This document shows, one piece after another, positions 1 through 8,017 of a stretch of 64,000 nucleotides of DNA. A program made the translations under genes and the position numbers. The stretch's first letter is position 1. Every line of letters begins with the position of its first letter. Under the pieces are notes generated by a model. That model searched no databases, had not been told where the DNA came from, and saw only the letters and a list, made by a program, of their open reading frames with translations. The stretch is from Mucilaginibacter pankratovii (GTDB lineage Bacteria > Bacteroidota > Bacteroidia > Sphingobacteriales > Sphingobacteriaceae), in assembly GCF_014773265.1 (NCBI RefSeq), contig NZ_JACWMY010000006.1, positions 248,001 to 312,000 on the forward strand, in the 5' to 3' direction.

Positions 1-53
1 AGATCCTCCTGCAAAGGGGGATTTTTTGTTTAGTACCGGGCAGGCAACCATCA

Positions 54-1766
54 TTGGTAACCAAGCGTAATTGGTTTAGATACCCCGCGCCATTGAAACA
101 AATTTTAAAAAGCATTTTCCTCATCCTCATCCAGCAGGAGAAAAGTAAGCTGTTTAAGCTTATCGTTTTTGATGTGCTGATAGCCCTGCTGGATATCGCT
201 TTCCTGGCGCTGCTGCTGGTGATCATCAATTTTTATACGCAGGTATCCGGTGCAAACAGGCTTGCTTTTTTACCCGTTTGGCTGGGCGATAATAACTCCC
301 TTAAATTGATCGGCTTGTTTTTATTGCTTTTTGCCTGCAAAAATGCTTTGGGTTTTTTTGGGCAAAGGGCGCAGCATCATTTTTTTTACCGGGTAGCGTC
401 GCGCTTGTCCGCACGGAATATCCGTAATTATTTGCGCGGGGGGTACCTGCAATTTGTACATACCAATTCATCGGTACAAACACGCCGTATCAGCAATCAG
501 CCTATCGAGTTTAGTCATTACCTGCTAACTAATTTTCAGCAGCTGGTATCGCAAACGTTGCTGATCACTTTTACCGTTGCTGCCATCCTGTTTTATCATC
601 CTTCGCTATTTTTGATCATGTTGTTGCTGCTACTGCCACCGGTTGGGTTATTGGGCCGTTATACCCGCAAACGGCAGGCAATACTGCGGTATCAAACCAA
701 AACTGCCAGTGCTAAAACTATCCAGCATCTGAACGAATCGTTATCCGGCTATGTAGAAAGCAATATGTATGATAAGGATGATTTCTTCAGCAGCCGGTAT
801 TTAAGCTACCAGCAGCAACTGAATAATACCATTGCCGCCCAGCAAACCTGGCAAAGCCTGCCCGGGCGTTTAATGGAGGTTTTTGCGGTACTGGGCTTTT
901 TAATACTGGTGGCCATTAATAAGTATATTACCAACGCGCCGGGCATCGGTATTTTAACTATTGGCATTTTTATGGCCGCGGCTTATAAAGTAATACCGGG
1001 CATTGTTAAAATAATGAACAGTACCGGGCAAATGAAAACCTATGCCTTTATCCTGGAGGACCTGGTTGCCGGTAACGAAATAAAACGCGCTGAACCATGC
1101 GAAAAGGCTAAGACTATCCGGCAAGTTAAATTTGAAAGGATCAGTTTTACTTACCAGGACCGATTGGTGCTGGACGACCTGAGCTTTGAAATAGCATCGG
1201 GCGATATGATGGGTATCTCTGCAAACTCGGGTAAAGGCAAAACCACTATCATCAATTTACTGCTCGGGTTTTTAAAGTACGATAAGGGCTCCATCAGTAT
1301 AAATAACAGTATTGCTGATAGCGAAAGCCTGCAGGCCTACCGCAAAAATATTTCCCTGGTAAAACAGCAACCCTTTTTTATTCACGATTCTATCCAGAGA
1401 AACATTACACTAAACGATAGCACTGCCGACCAGGCCAAGCTTGATTATGCTGTGGAATTTTGTGGCTTGGATGAGTTATTGGCAAAATACCCGGAAGGGA
1501 TAGATCATATGATAACCGAGAACGGCAAGAACATCAGCGGGGGGCAAAGGCAGCGGCTGATGCTGGCAAGAGCACTATACCATGATTTTGACCTGCTGAT
1601 ATTGGATGAACCTTTTAGCGAAATGGACAGTAAGGGGGAGCAGGAGATCCTCGCGAAGCTAAACCAGCTGGCCAAAGAGGGTAAAATGATCATCCTGATA
1701 ACACATAATAAGGCAAGCCTCGGCTTTTGTAATAAAGTAATTTCTTTAGAGGGGGCCTATGCCTGA
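54..1766 (+). CDS. ABC exporter, fused permease and ATPase (MsbA/PglK-like)
   Basis: Inner-membrane half-transporter with permease and ATPase in one chain, probably flipping a lipid-linked glycan or exporting a glycan precursor. About five to six hydrophobic segments fall between residues 35 and 320. The nucleotide-binding domain follows: Walker A near 388-398, Q-loop 'KQQPF' near 437, signature 'ISGGQ' at 494-498, Walker B 'LLILDEP' near 514 and H-loop 'ITHN' near 549. The Walker A reads A-N-S-G-K-G-K-T, so the first glycine of the usual GxxGxGK[ST] is alanine. The listed start is TTG and the frame is open to base 3, so the true start may lie upstream of the window. It overlaps the next glycosyltransferase by 8 bp, which suggests co-transcription. 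Family call is secure; substrate is inferred from context only. Confidence 0.85.
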   Translation: MVTKRNWFRYPAPLKQILKSIFLILIQQEKSKLFKLIVFDVLIALLDIAFLALLLVIINFYTQVSGANRLAFLPVWLGDNNSLKLIGLFLLLFACKNALGFFGQRAQHHFFYRVASRLSARNIRNYLRGGYLQFVHTNSSVQTRRISNQPIEFSHYLLTNFQQLVSQTLLITFTVAAILFYHPSLFLIMLLLLLPPVGLLGRYTRKRQAILRYQTKTASAKTIQHLNESLSGYVESNMYDKDDFFSSRYLSYQQQLNNTIAAQQTWQSLPGRLMEVFAVLGFLILVAINKYITNAPGIGILTIGIFMAAAYKVIPGIVKIMNSTGQMKTYAFILEDLVAGNEIKRAEPCEKAKTIRQVKFERISFTYQDRLVLDDLSFEIASGDMMGISANSGKGKTTIINLLLGFLKYDKGSISINNSIADSESLQAYRKNISLVKQQPFFIHDSIQRNITLNDSTADQAKLDYAVEFCGLDELLAKYPEGIDHMITENGKNISGGQRQRLMLARALYHDFDLLILDEPFSEMDSKGEQEILAKLNQLAKEGKMIILITHNKASLGFCNKVISLEGAYA

Positions 1767-2814
1767 TACACTGATCATCCTCACGCCTGGGTTCCCTGCG
1801 GATGAAACGGATACCACCTGCATTCCCCCGCAGCAGGTTTTTGTAAGGGCACTAAAAGAGAATTATCCAAAGCTTCAAATTATCGTCCTGAGTTTTCAAT
1901 ACCCCTTCGAAGAAAAGGAATATGTGTGGCATGGTATAAAGGTGATTGCCTTTGGCGGGCAGGGGAAGGGTGGCGCGCGCAGGATGCTGATCTGGTTTAA
2001 AGCGTGGCAATGTTTGCGGGCGATAAGGGAGCGGCATAATTGCCTTGGCATCCTCAGTTTTTGGCTGGGCGAAGTAGCTTTTGTGGGTAGCCTTTTTGCG
2101 AAACTAAACAAGCTGAAACACTACAGCTGGCTGCTTGGCCAGGATGCAAAAGCAGGAAACAAATATCCCCGCTGGATAAAACCACGAAACACCGAACTCA
2201 TTGCGATCTCGGATTTTATTGCAGACCGGTATCATCAAAATTATGGGATAACGCCGGGACATGTGATCCCGGTGGGTGTTTCCCCGCAGCCTTTTAAGGG
2301 GACTGGCGACACGAGGGATATAGATCTGCTGGCGGCAGGCTCGCTCATTCCTTTAAAGCGCTACCATTTGTTTGTAGAATTGGTAAACGAATTAAAAAAA
2401 GAGCATCCAAATATCCGCGCTGTCCTCTGCGGGGCCGGCCCCGAAATGGAACGCCTTCGTGCTTTGGCAGCAGAGCATGAACTGAACGATAATTTAATAC
2501 TAAAAGGGGAGCTGCCGCATCAGCAGGTATTGGATCTGATGCAGCATGCAAAGGTATTTGTGCATCCATCCGAATACGAAGGTTTTAGTACCGTTTGCCT
2601 GGAAGCGCTTGATGCAGGCGCCGGGGTGGTTAGCTTCATCAAAGCAATGGATGCCGATATACCAAACTGGCATATCGCTAAAACATCCGAAGAAATGCAT
2701 GGGATTGTACGGGAATTATTAAACAATTCCGCGCGGGAGTACCAGTCGTTGTTACCCTATTCTGTCAATAACTCCGCGAAAGCGATGATGGCCTTATTTA
2801 ATTACAGGGACTGA
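1759..2814 (+). CDS. GT4-type glycosyltransferase
   Basis: A 351-residue GT-B glycosyltransferase, probably adding a sugar to a lipid-linked or surface glycan at the cytoplasmic face. The C-terminal half has the Glycos_transf_1 pattern: 'AGSLIPLKR' after about residue 190, 'LCGAGPE' near 228, and an E-x7-E type donor-binding region 'HPSEYEGFS...CLEA' near 268-283. The start overlaps the end of the upstream ABC exporter by 8 bp, so the two probably form one operon. The 3' end runs 13 bp into the convergent glycosyltransferase gene. Donor and acceptor sugars cannot be told. Confidence 0.85.
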   Translation: MPDTLIILTPGFPADETDTTCIPPQQVFVRALKENYPKLQIIVLSFQYPFEEKEYVWHGIKVIAFGGQGKGGARRMLIWFKAWQCLRAIRERHNCLGILSFWLGEVAFVGSLFAKLNKLKHYSWLLGQDAKAGNKYPRWIKPRNTELIAISDFIADRYHQNYGITPGHVIPVGVSPQPFKGTGDTRDIDLLAAGSLIPLKRYHLFVELVNELKKEHPNIRAVLCGAGPEMERLRALAAEHELNDNLILKGELPHQQVLDLMQHAKVFVHPSEYEGFSTVCLEALDAGAGVVSFIKAMDADIPNWHIAKTSEEMHGIVRELLNNSAREYQSLLPYSVNNSAKAMMALFNYRD

Positions 2815-3905
2815 GCTATCCGCTCTATTTGCCGGGCAATGGCCTCAAAGGAGAGGTTCGTTTTAAAATATTCCAGTGAGCGTTTCCTTTTATCCCAAAG
2901 ATCTATTTGCCTGGTTTTATAAAGAGCTTCCAGTAAGGCGTTCTCATCGCCGGGCGGATAAAGGATGCCACAAACACCATTATTGGTGATCATCCGGAAA
3001 GAAAGGATATCGGTGACAACCGGCACGCATGCGCAGGACATGGCCTCGCAAATGGCGGCACCGCTCCCCTCATAATGCGAACCCGAAATAATAAAGTCGG
3101 CACTGTTGAACCAGTATAAAAGATCGTGATGCGGCACTTTGCCAACCAATACTATGTTATGCCCAAGGTGGGAATTGGCATCGAGCATCGCCCGGATGGC
3201 CGGCAATAACTCATCGGTATGATAGATCATGTAAAGCCTGGCGTTTGGCTCCTGTTGGGTAAACCGCAAAAACGCCTTCACCACATTCAACGGATCTTTA
3301 TTTTCATTCAAGCGACCTATCCACAAAAACACAGGGTTGCCTGTAACGCCCGTATGCTGTTTAGCCACCTCCGCGTTTACCAGGTAAAATACCGAGGATA
3401 CCTCCATCGCCTCGTGGATCTTGGCTGCTGATGCCAGGTTGCCTGCGGCTACCCATTCTACCCCCATGGCGTAGGAGGCAAATACATAAGCATCTATATA
3501 GTTATCGGCTAAGCGCTGGAGTTGTTTTTTTAGCCCGGTTGCGGGCCGCTCGGCATGGTTCTGTACTATAATTTTTACCCGCCTGCCCAATATAAGGCGT
3601 AGCAACATTACCTGTAAAGGGAAATTAAGGCTTTGGATAACAACTACATCGGGCTGCAGGCTTTTAATAAACCGGTTTAACTTTCGGGGGTAAAACCGTA
3701 AGGCGACCGCCCAATATTGTTTAAAACGGTAATCAACCCCGCCGCTAAGATGCCGGCCCCTATAATTTATTTGCTCTATGCTTATTACCTCGTTGGTGCG
3801 GCTAAGGGCTTCCTGTATGCCGGCGTAAGCGTTTATGCGTTTTAGCCACGCCTCGGGCTCATGAAAGTTAGGGCTATAAACGTAGCTTGCAAAAACAAAT
3901 CTCAT
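2802..3905 (-). CDS. GT4-type glycosyltransferase
   Basis: A 367-residue GT-B glycosyltransferase. Seen are 'WIGRLNENKDP' in the middle and the E-x7-E donor-site motif 'GSHYEGSGAAICEAM' in the C-terminal third, followed by 'VVTDI'. I take ATG at 3905 rather than the TTG one codon upstream. It is the last gene of a tight minus-strand run: methyltransferase, amidohydrolase, deacetylase, GNAT protein, this gene. Only 12 bp separate it from the GNAT gene. It is convergent with the preceding plus-strand glycosyltransferase and overlaps its end. Substrate unknown. Confidence 0.85.
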   Translation of the reverse strand: MRFVFASYVYSPNFHEPEAWLKRINAYAGIQEALSRTNEVISIEQINYRGRHLSGGVDYRFKQYWAVALRFYPRKLNRFIKSLQPDVVVIQSLNFPLQVMLLRLILGRRVKIIVQNHAERPATGLKKQLQRLADNYIDAYVFASYAMGVEWVAAGNLASAAKIHEAMEVSSVFYLVNAEVAKQHTGVTGNPVFLWIGRLNENKDPLNVVKAFLRFTQQEPNARLYMIYHTDELLPAIRAMLDANSHLGHNIVLVGKVPHHDLLYWFNSADFIISGSHYEGSGAAICEAMSCACVPVVTDILSFRMITNNGVCGILYPPGDENALLEALYKTRQIDLWDKRKRSLEYFKTNLSFEAIARQIERIAQSL

Positions 3906-3917
3906 CAAGAGGGCATG

Positions 3918-4886
3918 TTAAAAAATATCAATATCGGCAAAAGTAAAAGCCAGTTTATCCGCAGGGATGCCCGAGCCCAGATCCTTGATAGCAATGGTAA
4001 AGGAAGGCGCCGGCTCAGCATATTTTTTCAATAGCGTGTATAGCCGGCTTTTTGCACATACCTGGAATTGCAGTTGCTGCAGGCCCAACCGATGAGTAAG
4101 TTTTCGCAGCTTGGCCATTACCTCATCCATATTATCGGTAAGCCCGGTTATATCGCCAACTATCAGTCCGTTTTTTATTTTGAACCATACCCTGGCCTGC
4201 CCAATTTGCACCGTGTGGGTGTATGTATAACCTTTATAGGTTAAAAATTCGTCGTCGCGGTACACTCCGCCATAACCCTCGCCCAGTACCGAATTGCAGA
4301 TGCCCGACGGCTGTTTTTCGGTTTGTATGACCAGGTTCAAATACGCGTCGTAAACCGGTTTTGCCGCGGTAAACTTCTTAGCGATTTTTTCTAAAGGAAT
4401 GGCTTTTACGGGGATGGTAAAGCGCTCCAGGCACCCCACAGTCTCCCAGCCAAGCTTATTAATAAAACCTGGCAGCGAGTTTTGATTCGGAAAACCGAAC
4501 ACCAGCCGGATGCCCTCCGCACGGCACAAGTTGTAAGTTAGCTCAGCCAGTGCGACAAACAGCCCCTTATTGCGATGCGCGGGGTGTGTCATCGTATCGG
4601 CAGACTGCGCGGCCAGCGTTAAACGCCCGCCATGTTCAACAAAGCAGGGCAGTACTCCATAAAAAGCAACCGGCAGATCGGTTTGGTCGTAAGCCAGATA
4701 GCCCACGTAGGTTACTACGGTAAATGCGGTATTGTATTTTTTCAACAAGAAATCGCGGGCCAGCAGCTTGTCGTAAACAGCCATGTGCAGATAAACCAGG
4801 TCATTTAGTTTATCTACGTTAAACCGTTCTACCCGGTACCCGCCTGCTATGGTTTTACCCTCAGTATGTGCCTCTAACGTTTGCAT
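3918..4886 (-). CDS. GNAT-family acyltransferase
   Basis: A protein of about 322 residues with a GNAT acyl-CoA-binding motif, 'MTHPAHRNKGLFVAL', in its N-terminal half, followed by 'LVFGFPNQNS' and 'INKLGWE', the usual end of the GNAT core. The rest has no family I recognise. It probably acylates an amino sugar; the neighbouring deacetylase could expose the amine it uses, which is inference. I chose ATG 4886. A longer frame from 5042 would overlap the deacetylase by more than 180 bp and begins with non-conserved-looking sequence; the chosen start overlaps it by 26 bp. Confidence 0.7.
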   Translation of the reverse strand: MQTLEAHTEGKTIAGGYRVERFNVDKLNDLVYLHMAVYDKLLARDFLLKKYNTAFTVVTYVGYLAYDQTDLPVAFYGVLPCFVEHGGRLTLAAQSADTMTHPAHRNKGLFVALAELTYNLCRAEGIRLVFGFPNQNSLPGFINKLGWETVGCLERFTIPVKAIPLEKIAKKFTAAKPVYDAYLNLVIQTEKQPSGICNSVLGEGYGGVYRDDEFLTYKGYTYTHTVQIGQARVWFKIKNGLIVGDITGLTDNMDEVMAKLRKLTHRLGLQQLQFQVCAKSRLYTLLKKYAEPAPSFTIAIKDLGSGIPADKLAFTFADIDIF

Positions 4887-5862
4887 GCATTTGGTTTGGG
4901 GTTGATATAAAAGGGTTGATGGTGAGGCGTTCCCGCATCGCAGGCTCTGCGCCGTCGCCGGGGCTGTTATAATCGGTGGCCAACAATTGTGTATACCCGC
5001 AGGCTTTAGCCGCGTTAACAACAGCCTGGTTATAACTGCCATAGGGGAAGGCGATACTGTTAACCGCCTTACCTGTTACACTTTCCAGGTATTGTTTGCT
5101 TTGTGCCAACTCTTTCGCGGCTTCGGCAGCGGTTATTCCCGCCAAATCGTTATGGTAATAGCCATGCGAGCCAATGGTTACATAGGGAGATGCCGCCATT
5201 TGCTTGATCTGTTCTGCCGTCATCTGCAGCCAGTAGTCTTGGTGTTGTCCATTCTTGCGGAAGGGGCAAAGTTTATCAAGCAGGCGCATCAGCTCCGCTT
5301 TTTCGCAAAAGCCGCATTGCCGTAATTTTATATTCAGGCTTATGCCTTCCGCGTCTACGTAATGGCGATTGTTATTTTTATGATAAGTTTGATCTTTAAA
5401 CGTTAAAGCCGCAGGGCCGTATTTGCCGGCAATGCTCAGCATATCGTTCCATAAAATATCGTAGCCGGCGGCATTGGCGGCGGTTACAAAAAATGTTGCG
5501 GGTATTTGGTATTTATGCAGCAGAGGCAGCGCGTAGGCGTAATTATTTGCAAATCCGTCGTCGAAAGTGAGGCAGATATTAAATTTTGTTTCAGAAAAAC
5601 GCTGCATGTAATAGTCGTCCATAGAAACTAAATTGAAGTATCTCTTGTAATAACTAAGATGATCCTCAAAAGTTTGCCGGGTAACAAAAAGAGTGTTGAA
5701 TTTGGTGGGCTCATTTTGGCAAATACCATGATAGGCCAATATGCGACTGCCGCGGGCACCTTCGTAATAACTTTTATCCGCTCCGATAAAATGTGAGATA
5801 TCGCCCTGGATGTAGCGTGCCTTTCGGCTGGTTTTGGTTATTATTTTTTCTAATACGCTCAT
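4861..5862 (-). CDS. Polysaccharide deacetylase (NodB/CE4 family)
   Basis: A 333-residue CE4 family protein that should remove N- or O-acetyl groups from a glycan. The catalytic 'TFDDG' motif is at residues 99-103, the metal-binding His pair 'SHGYYH' at 232-237, and 'AFPYGSYN' follows, so the core set (D-D, H-x3-H, P-Y-G) is intact. No signal peptide is evident at the N-terminus, so it may act in the cytoplasm on a lipid-linked intermediate or a small precursor. The start sits 2 bp after the amidohydrolase stop, and the end overlaps the GNAT start, so these are translationally linked. Confidence 0.88.
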   Translation of the reverse strand: MSVLEKIITKTSRKARYIQGDISHFIGADKSYYEGARGSRILAYHGICQNEPTKFNTLFVTRQTFEDHLSYYKRYFNLVSMDDYYMQRFSETKFNICLTFDDGFANNYAYALPLLHKYQIPATFFVTAANAAGYDILWNDMLSIAGKYGPAALTFKDQTYHKNNNRHYVDAEGISLNIKLRQCGFCEKAELMRLLDKLCPFRKNGQHQDYWLQMTAEQIKQMAASPYVTIGSHGYYHNDLAGITAAEAAKELAQSKQYLESVTGKAVNSIAFPYGSYNQAVVNAAKACGYTQLLATDYNSPGDGAEPAMRERLTINPFISTPNQMHANVRGTY

Positions 5863-5864
5863 GG

Positions 5865-7025
5865 TCAGGCGGCGGGTTTGGAGGGTATGTAAACAGGAAA
5901 TTGAATGTCGGCTTTGTACTGCCGTATTTGGCTCATCAGCCCATGTATATCCCCCTGCACATATTTAACACTCCTCCCGCTATACACTTTACCGAATGGG
6001 TGTAATGGAATATCGCCCAACTGGTGGTATAGGCTTTCATCGAAAAGCCGGATGTTTCCTTTGCTTATCACCATCAAAATATCCTCGGGCCTGGTATTAA
6101 AAAAGGCATCCAGGCCTTTGCTGCCGGTATCTTTAACAAGCAGCAGGTCGGCATCCAGGCCTTCACTGATGCTGCCGCAGTTTAGTTTCCAAACATTAGC
6201 CGCATCGCTGGTAAGAGAACGGAATAACTCCTCATCGCTCAGCATCTGCGTTTCGCGGGCCATGGTAATATGCTCCCAAATGTTCCAGTCGCTGGTAAGG
6301 GTTGAATCCGTACCGAATAAAATACGGGTGAACTTTTTTAAGCGGTTAACCGGCGCGGTTGCATTCAGTAAAAAATAGTTCGACTGCGGGCACCATACCA
6401 GCGCTTTAAAATACCTCGCCTGCGCGGGGCTAAGCGCTACCCCGTGGATGCCAATAAGTTTGCGACGCAAGAAATTCCAGCGGATAAGTTCATCAATTTC
6501 GGTGTGCGCGGCGGCGTTGGTGCCCTCGCCTATGTGCATCACAACCGGCTGCCTTATTTTTAAGGGGTTATTCAGCCGCTTTTTCCATTGCTTTTCAAAG
6601 GCTACCGAATGCAGGTCCTGCTTGTTTTCTACAATGCTGATCAAGGCGTTATCCGGCCCGCGCTGCTCGCCATGGTTTACCACCGTAGTAACGCCGCAAA
6701 GCAGGTTCTTATAAATCCCCCATTGCTCGCGCAGCGCAAGTGGGATCTTAAGCCCCGCGGCAATTTCATCCGTATAGGTTTTATGGATATGCTCCCCCCA
6801 TTCGGTATAGCTTTTATAGGTAAGGTTGCCTAATTGGGGAAAGAGGTTAAAATCGAGATGATCGTGCGAGTTGATCAACCCGGGGAAGGCGCGGGCTTGC
6901 GAAAACATTACTTCCGGATGCCCTTTTTCTACCAAAGGCAGGGGAGATAGCGCGGCAATTTTGCCTTCGCTGATGCGGATGCTTACGGTTGCACCATTAA
7001 TAAGTTGCACATTATTTAGTATCAT
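5865..7025 (-). CDS. Metal-dependent amidohydrolase (cytosine deaminase/chlorohydrolase-like)
   Basis: A 386-residue amidohydrolase-superfamily protein. It opens with the usual small beta domain and then 'GLINSHDHLDF', where H54 and H56 would bind the metal. Later blocks 'MHIGEG', 'GIHGVAL' and 'GTDSTLTSD' supply the expected His, His and Asp ligands, so it should be active. Start ATG 7025 is preceded by GGGAGGAGAA, a strong ribosome-binding site for this phylum; an upstream in-frame ATG at 7037 lies before that site and is less likely. The start overlaps the methyltransferase end by 14 bp. A deaminase/hydrolase of this type is unusual inside a glycan operon; the substrate is unknown. Confidence 0.78.
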   Translation of the reverse strand: MILNNVQLINGATVSIRISEGKIAALSPLPLVEKGHPEVMFSQARAFPGLINSHDHLDFNLFPQLGNLTYKSYTEWGEHIHKTYTDEIAAGLKIPLALREQWGIYKNLLCGVTTVVNHGEQRGPDNALISIVENKQDLHSVAFEKQWKKRLNNPLKIRQPVVMHIGEGTNAAAHTEIDELIRWNFLRRKLIGIHGVALSPAQARYFKALVWCPQSNYFLLNATAPVNRLKKFTRILFGTDSTLTSDWNIWEHITMARETQMLSDEELFRSLTSDAANVWKLNCGSISEGLDADLLLVKDTGSKGLDAFFNTRPEDILMVISKGNIRLFDESLYHQLGDIPLHPFGKVYSGRSVKYVQGDIHGLMSQIRQYKADIQFPVYIPSKPAA

Positions 7026-7764
7026 TTCTCCTCCCAAAATGCATCCCGTAAATGATGGGGAAATCTTTATAGCTTTCGTACACGTGCAGGGCCTTCTGCT
7101 TTTCGTAGTAATGCTTTACCGATTCATCTATCTTCATTTCCTCCTGCGCTATCAGCCGGAAGTTGTGCTGAAGCAGGATCTCTTTGATGGTGCTGGTGAG
7201 GTGCACAAAATTTTGCACGGCTATGTAAGCATTATCGTGCTTAAAAGTGCGCTTGCCGCCGTAGGCCAGCGTACTGGGGTGAAAATCGGTTATTACAATA
7301 TCGCCGGTATTTTTGATGATGCGGCACCAGGCCTTCAGCGCTTCCTCAATGTTTTTGATATGCGCCACGGTAAGTGTAGAAACAATGGTATCGTAACTTT
7401 TCGGGGGGATATCCTTAAACAGGTTATCGGTGATCTGGTAAGTTTGGGCCTCAGGAAACTTTTGCTCCAGCCGGCGCAGCATGCCCGATGATACATCAAA
7501 ACCCGTAAGCTTTGCCGGGCGAAGGTTCAGTATTTTTTGCCAGTGCCTGCCGGTTCCGCAGCCAATATCAGCTACTTTTTTATTTTGGATGGGGAGGTTG
7601 GCCAATAGCTTGGTAAACACGGCCTCATCCAGGTCAAGCATCAGGTTATCCGGCTGCTCATCGTAATTTTTCGACCAGATATCATACGCCTCAACCGAAT
7701 CTTTTTCCTTTATGGCCGAAGGGAAAAGGTGCTGTTTAACATAATTTTTAAGCGTTGCTATCAC
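7012..7764 (-). CDS. Class I SAM-dependent methyltransferase
   Basis: A 250-residue methyltransferase with motif I 'VADIGCGTG' near residue 65, 'LTGFDVSSGML' (motif II acidic residue) and 'YDTIVSTLTVAHI' (motif IV region), giving the UbiE/Methyltransf_11 layout. The start is GTG 7764; no in-frame ATG occurs before the upstream stop. First gene of the five-gene minus-strand operon, divergent from the radical SAM gene at 8018 across about 250 bp. Substrate unknown. Confidence 0.8.
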   Translation of the reverse strand: MIATLKNYVKQHLFPSAIKEKDSVEAYDIWSKNYDEQPDNLMLDLDEAVFTKLLANLPIQNKKVADIGCGTGRHWQKILNLRPAKLTGFDVSSGMLRRLEQKFPEAQTYQITDNLFKDIPPKSYDTIVSTLTVAHIKNIEEALKAWCRIIKNTGDIVITDFHPSTLAYGGKRTFKHDNAYIAVQNFVHLTSTIKEILLQHNFRLIAQEEMKIDESVKHYYEKQKALHVYESYKDFPIIYGMHFGRRNDTK

Positions 7765-7933
7765 GGTTGATGAGTGTTAAAACCTGGTTAATAATAATTA
7801 CGGTTATTTGCCTGCAATGGTTGCCAGCGCTGTTTTATTTATGTGCCGAGGCAACGGGCAGGCCGGGCACGGCGTATTTATAATGTGCGGGATGATAAGT
7901 GCCGACAGATTAAAAGTTTTTTGTGATATGGGC

Positions 7934-7986
7934 ATCTCCCGGTTTAAACGTGGTGAGGGTAAAACCTCATCACCGGGAGATTTTTG
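7934..7986 (+). terminator. Strong hairpin with T-run in leader of the radical SAM gene
   Basis: The outer stem pairs ATCTCCCGGT (7934-7943) with ACCGGGAGAT (7972-7981). An inner stem, about GGTGAGG with CCTCATC, sits inside it across an asymmetric bulge, and TTTTTG follows directly. The T-run is present only on the plus strand. It lies about 30 nt upstream of the radical SAM start codon and no plus-strand gene precedes it, so it could be an attenuator or the end of a short leader RNA. Confidence 0.55.
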
Positions 7987-8017
7987 ATAGCAGTAAGTAA
8001 AAGCCGGGCAACCCCTA

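Noticed and set aside
1-53. A copy of the palindromic repeat at the window edge
   Set aside because: The bases CCTCCTGCAAAGGGGG resemble a repeat or terminator end, but the match to the repeat arms is too short and the other half is outside the window.
4887-5042. N-terminal extension of the GNAT frame
   Set aside because: It lies within the deacetylase coding sequence and does not look like protein of this family; ATG 4886 explains the gene.
7765-8017. Cobalamin riboswitch before the B12-type radical SAM gene
   Set aside because: I looked for the conserved B12-box sequence and did not find it; only the hairpin near the gene is clear.
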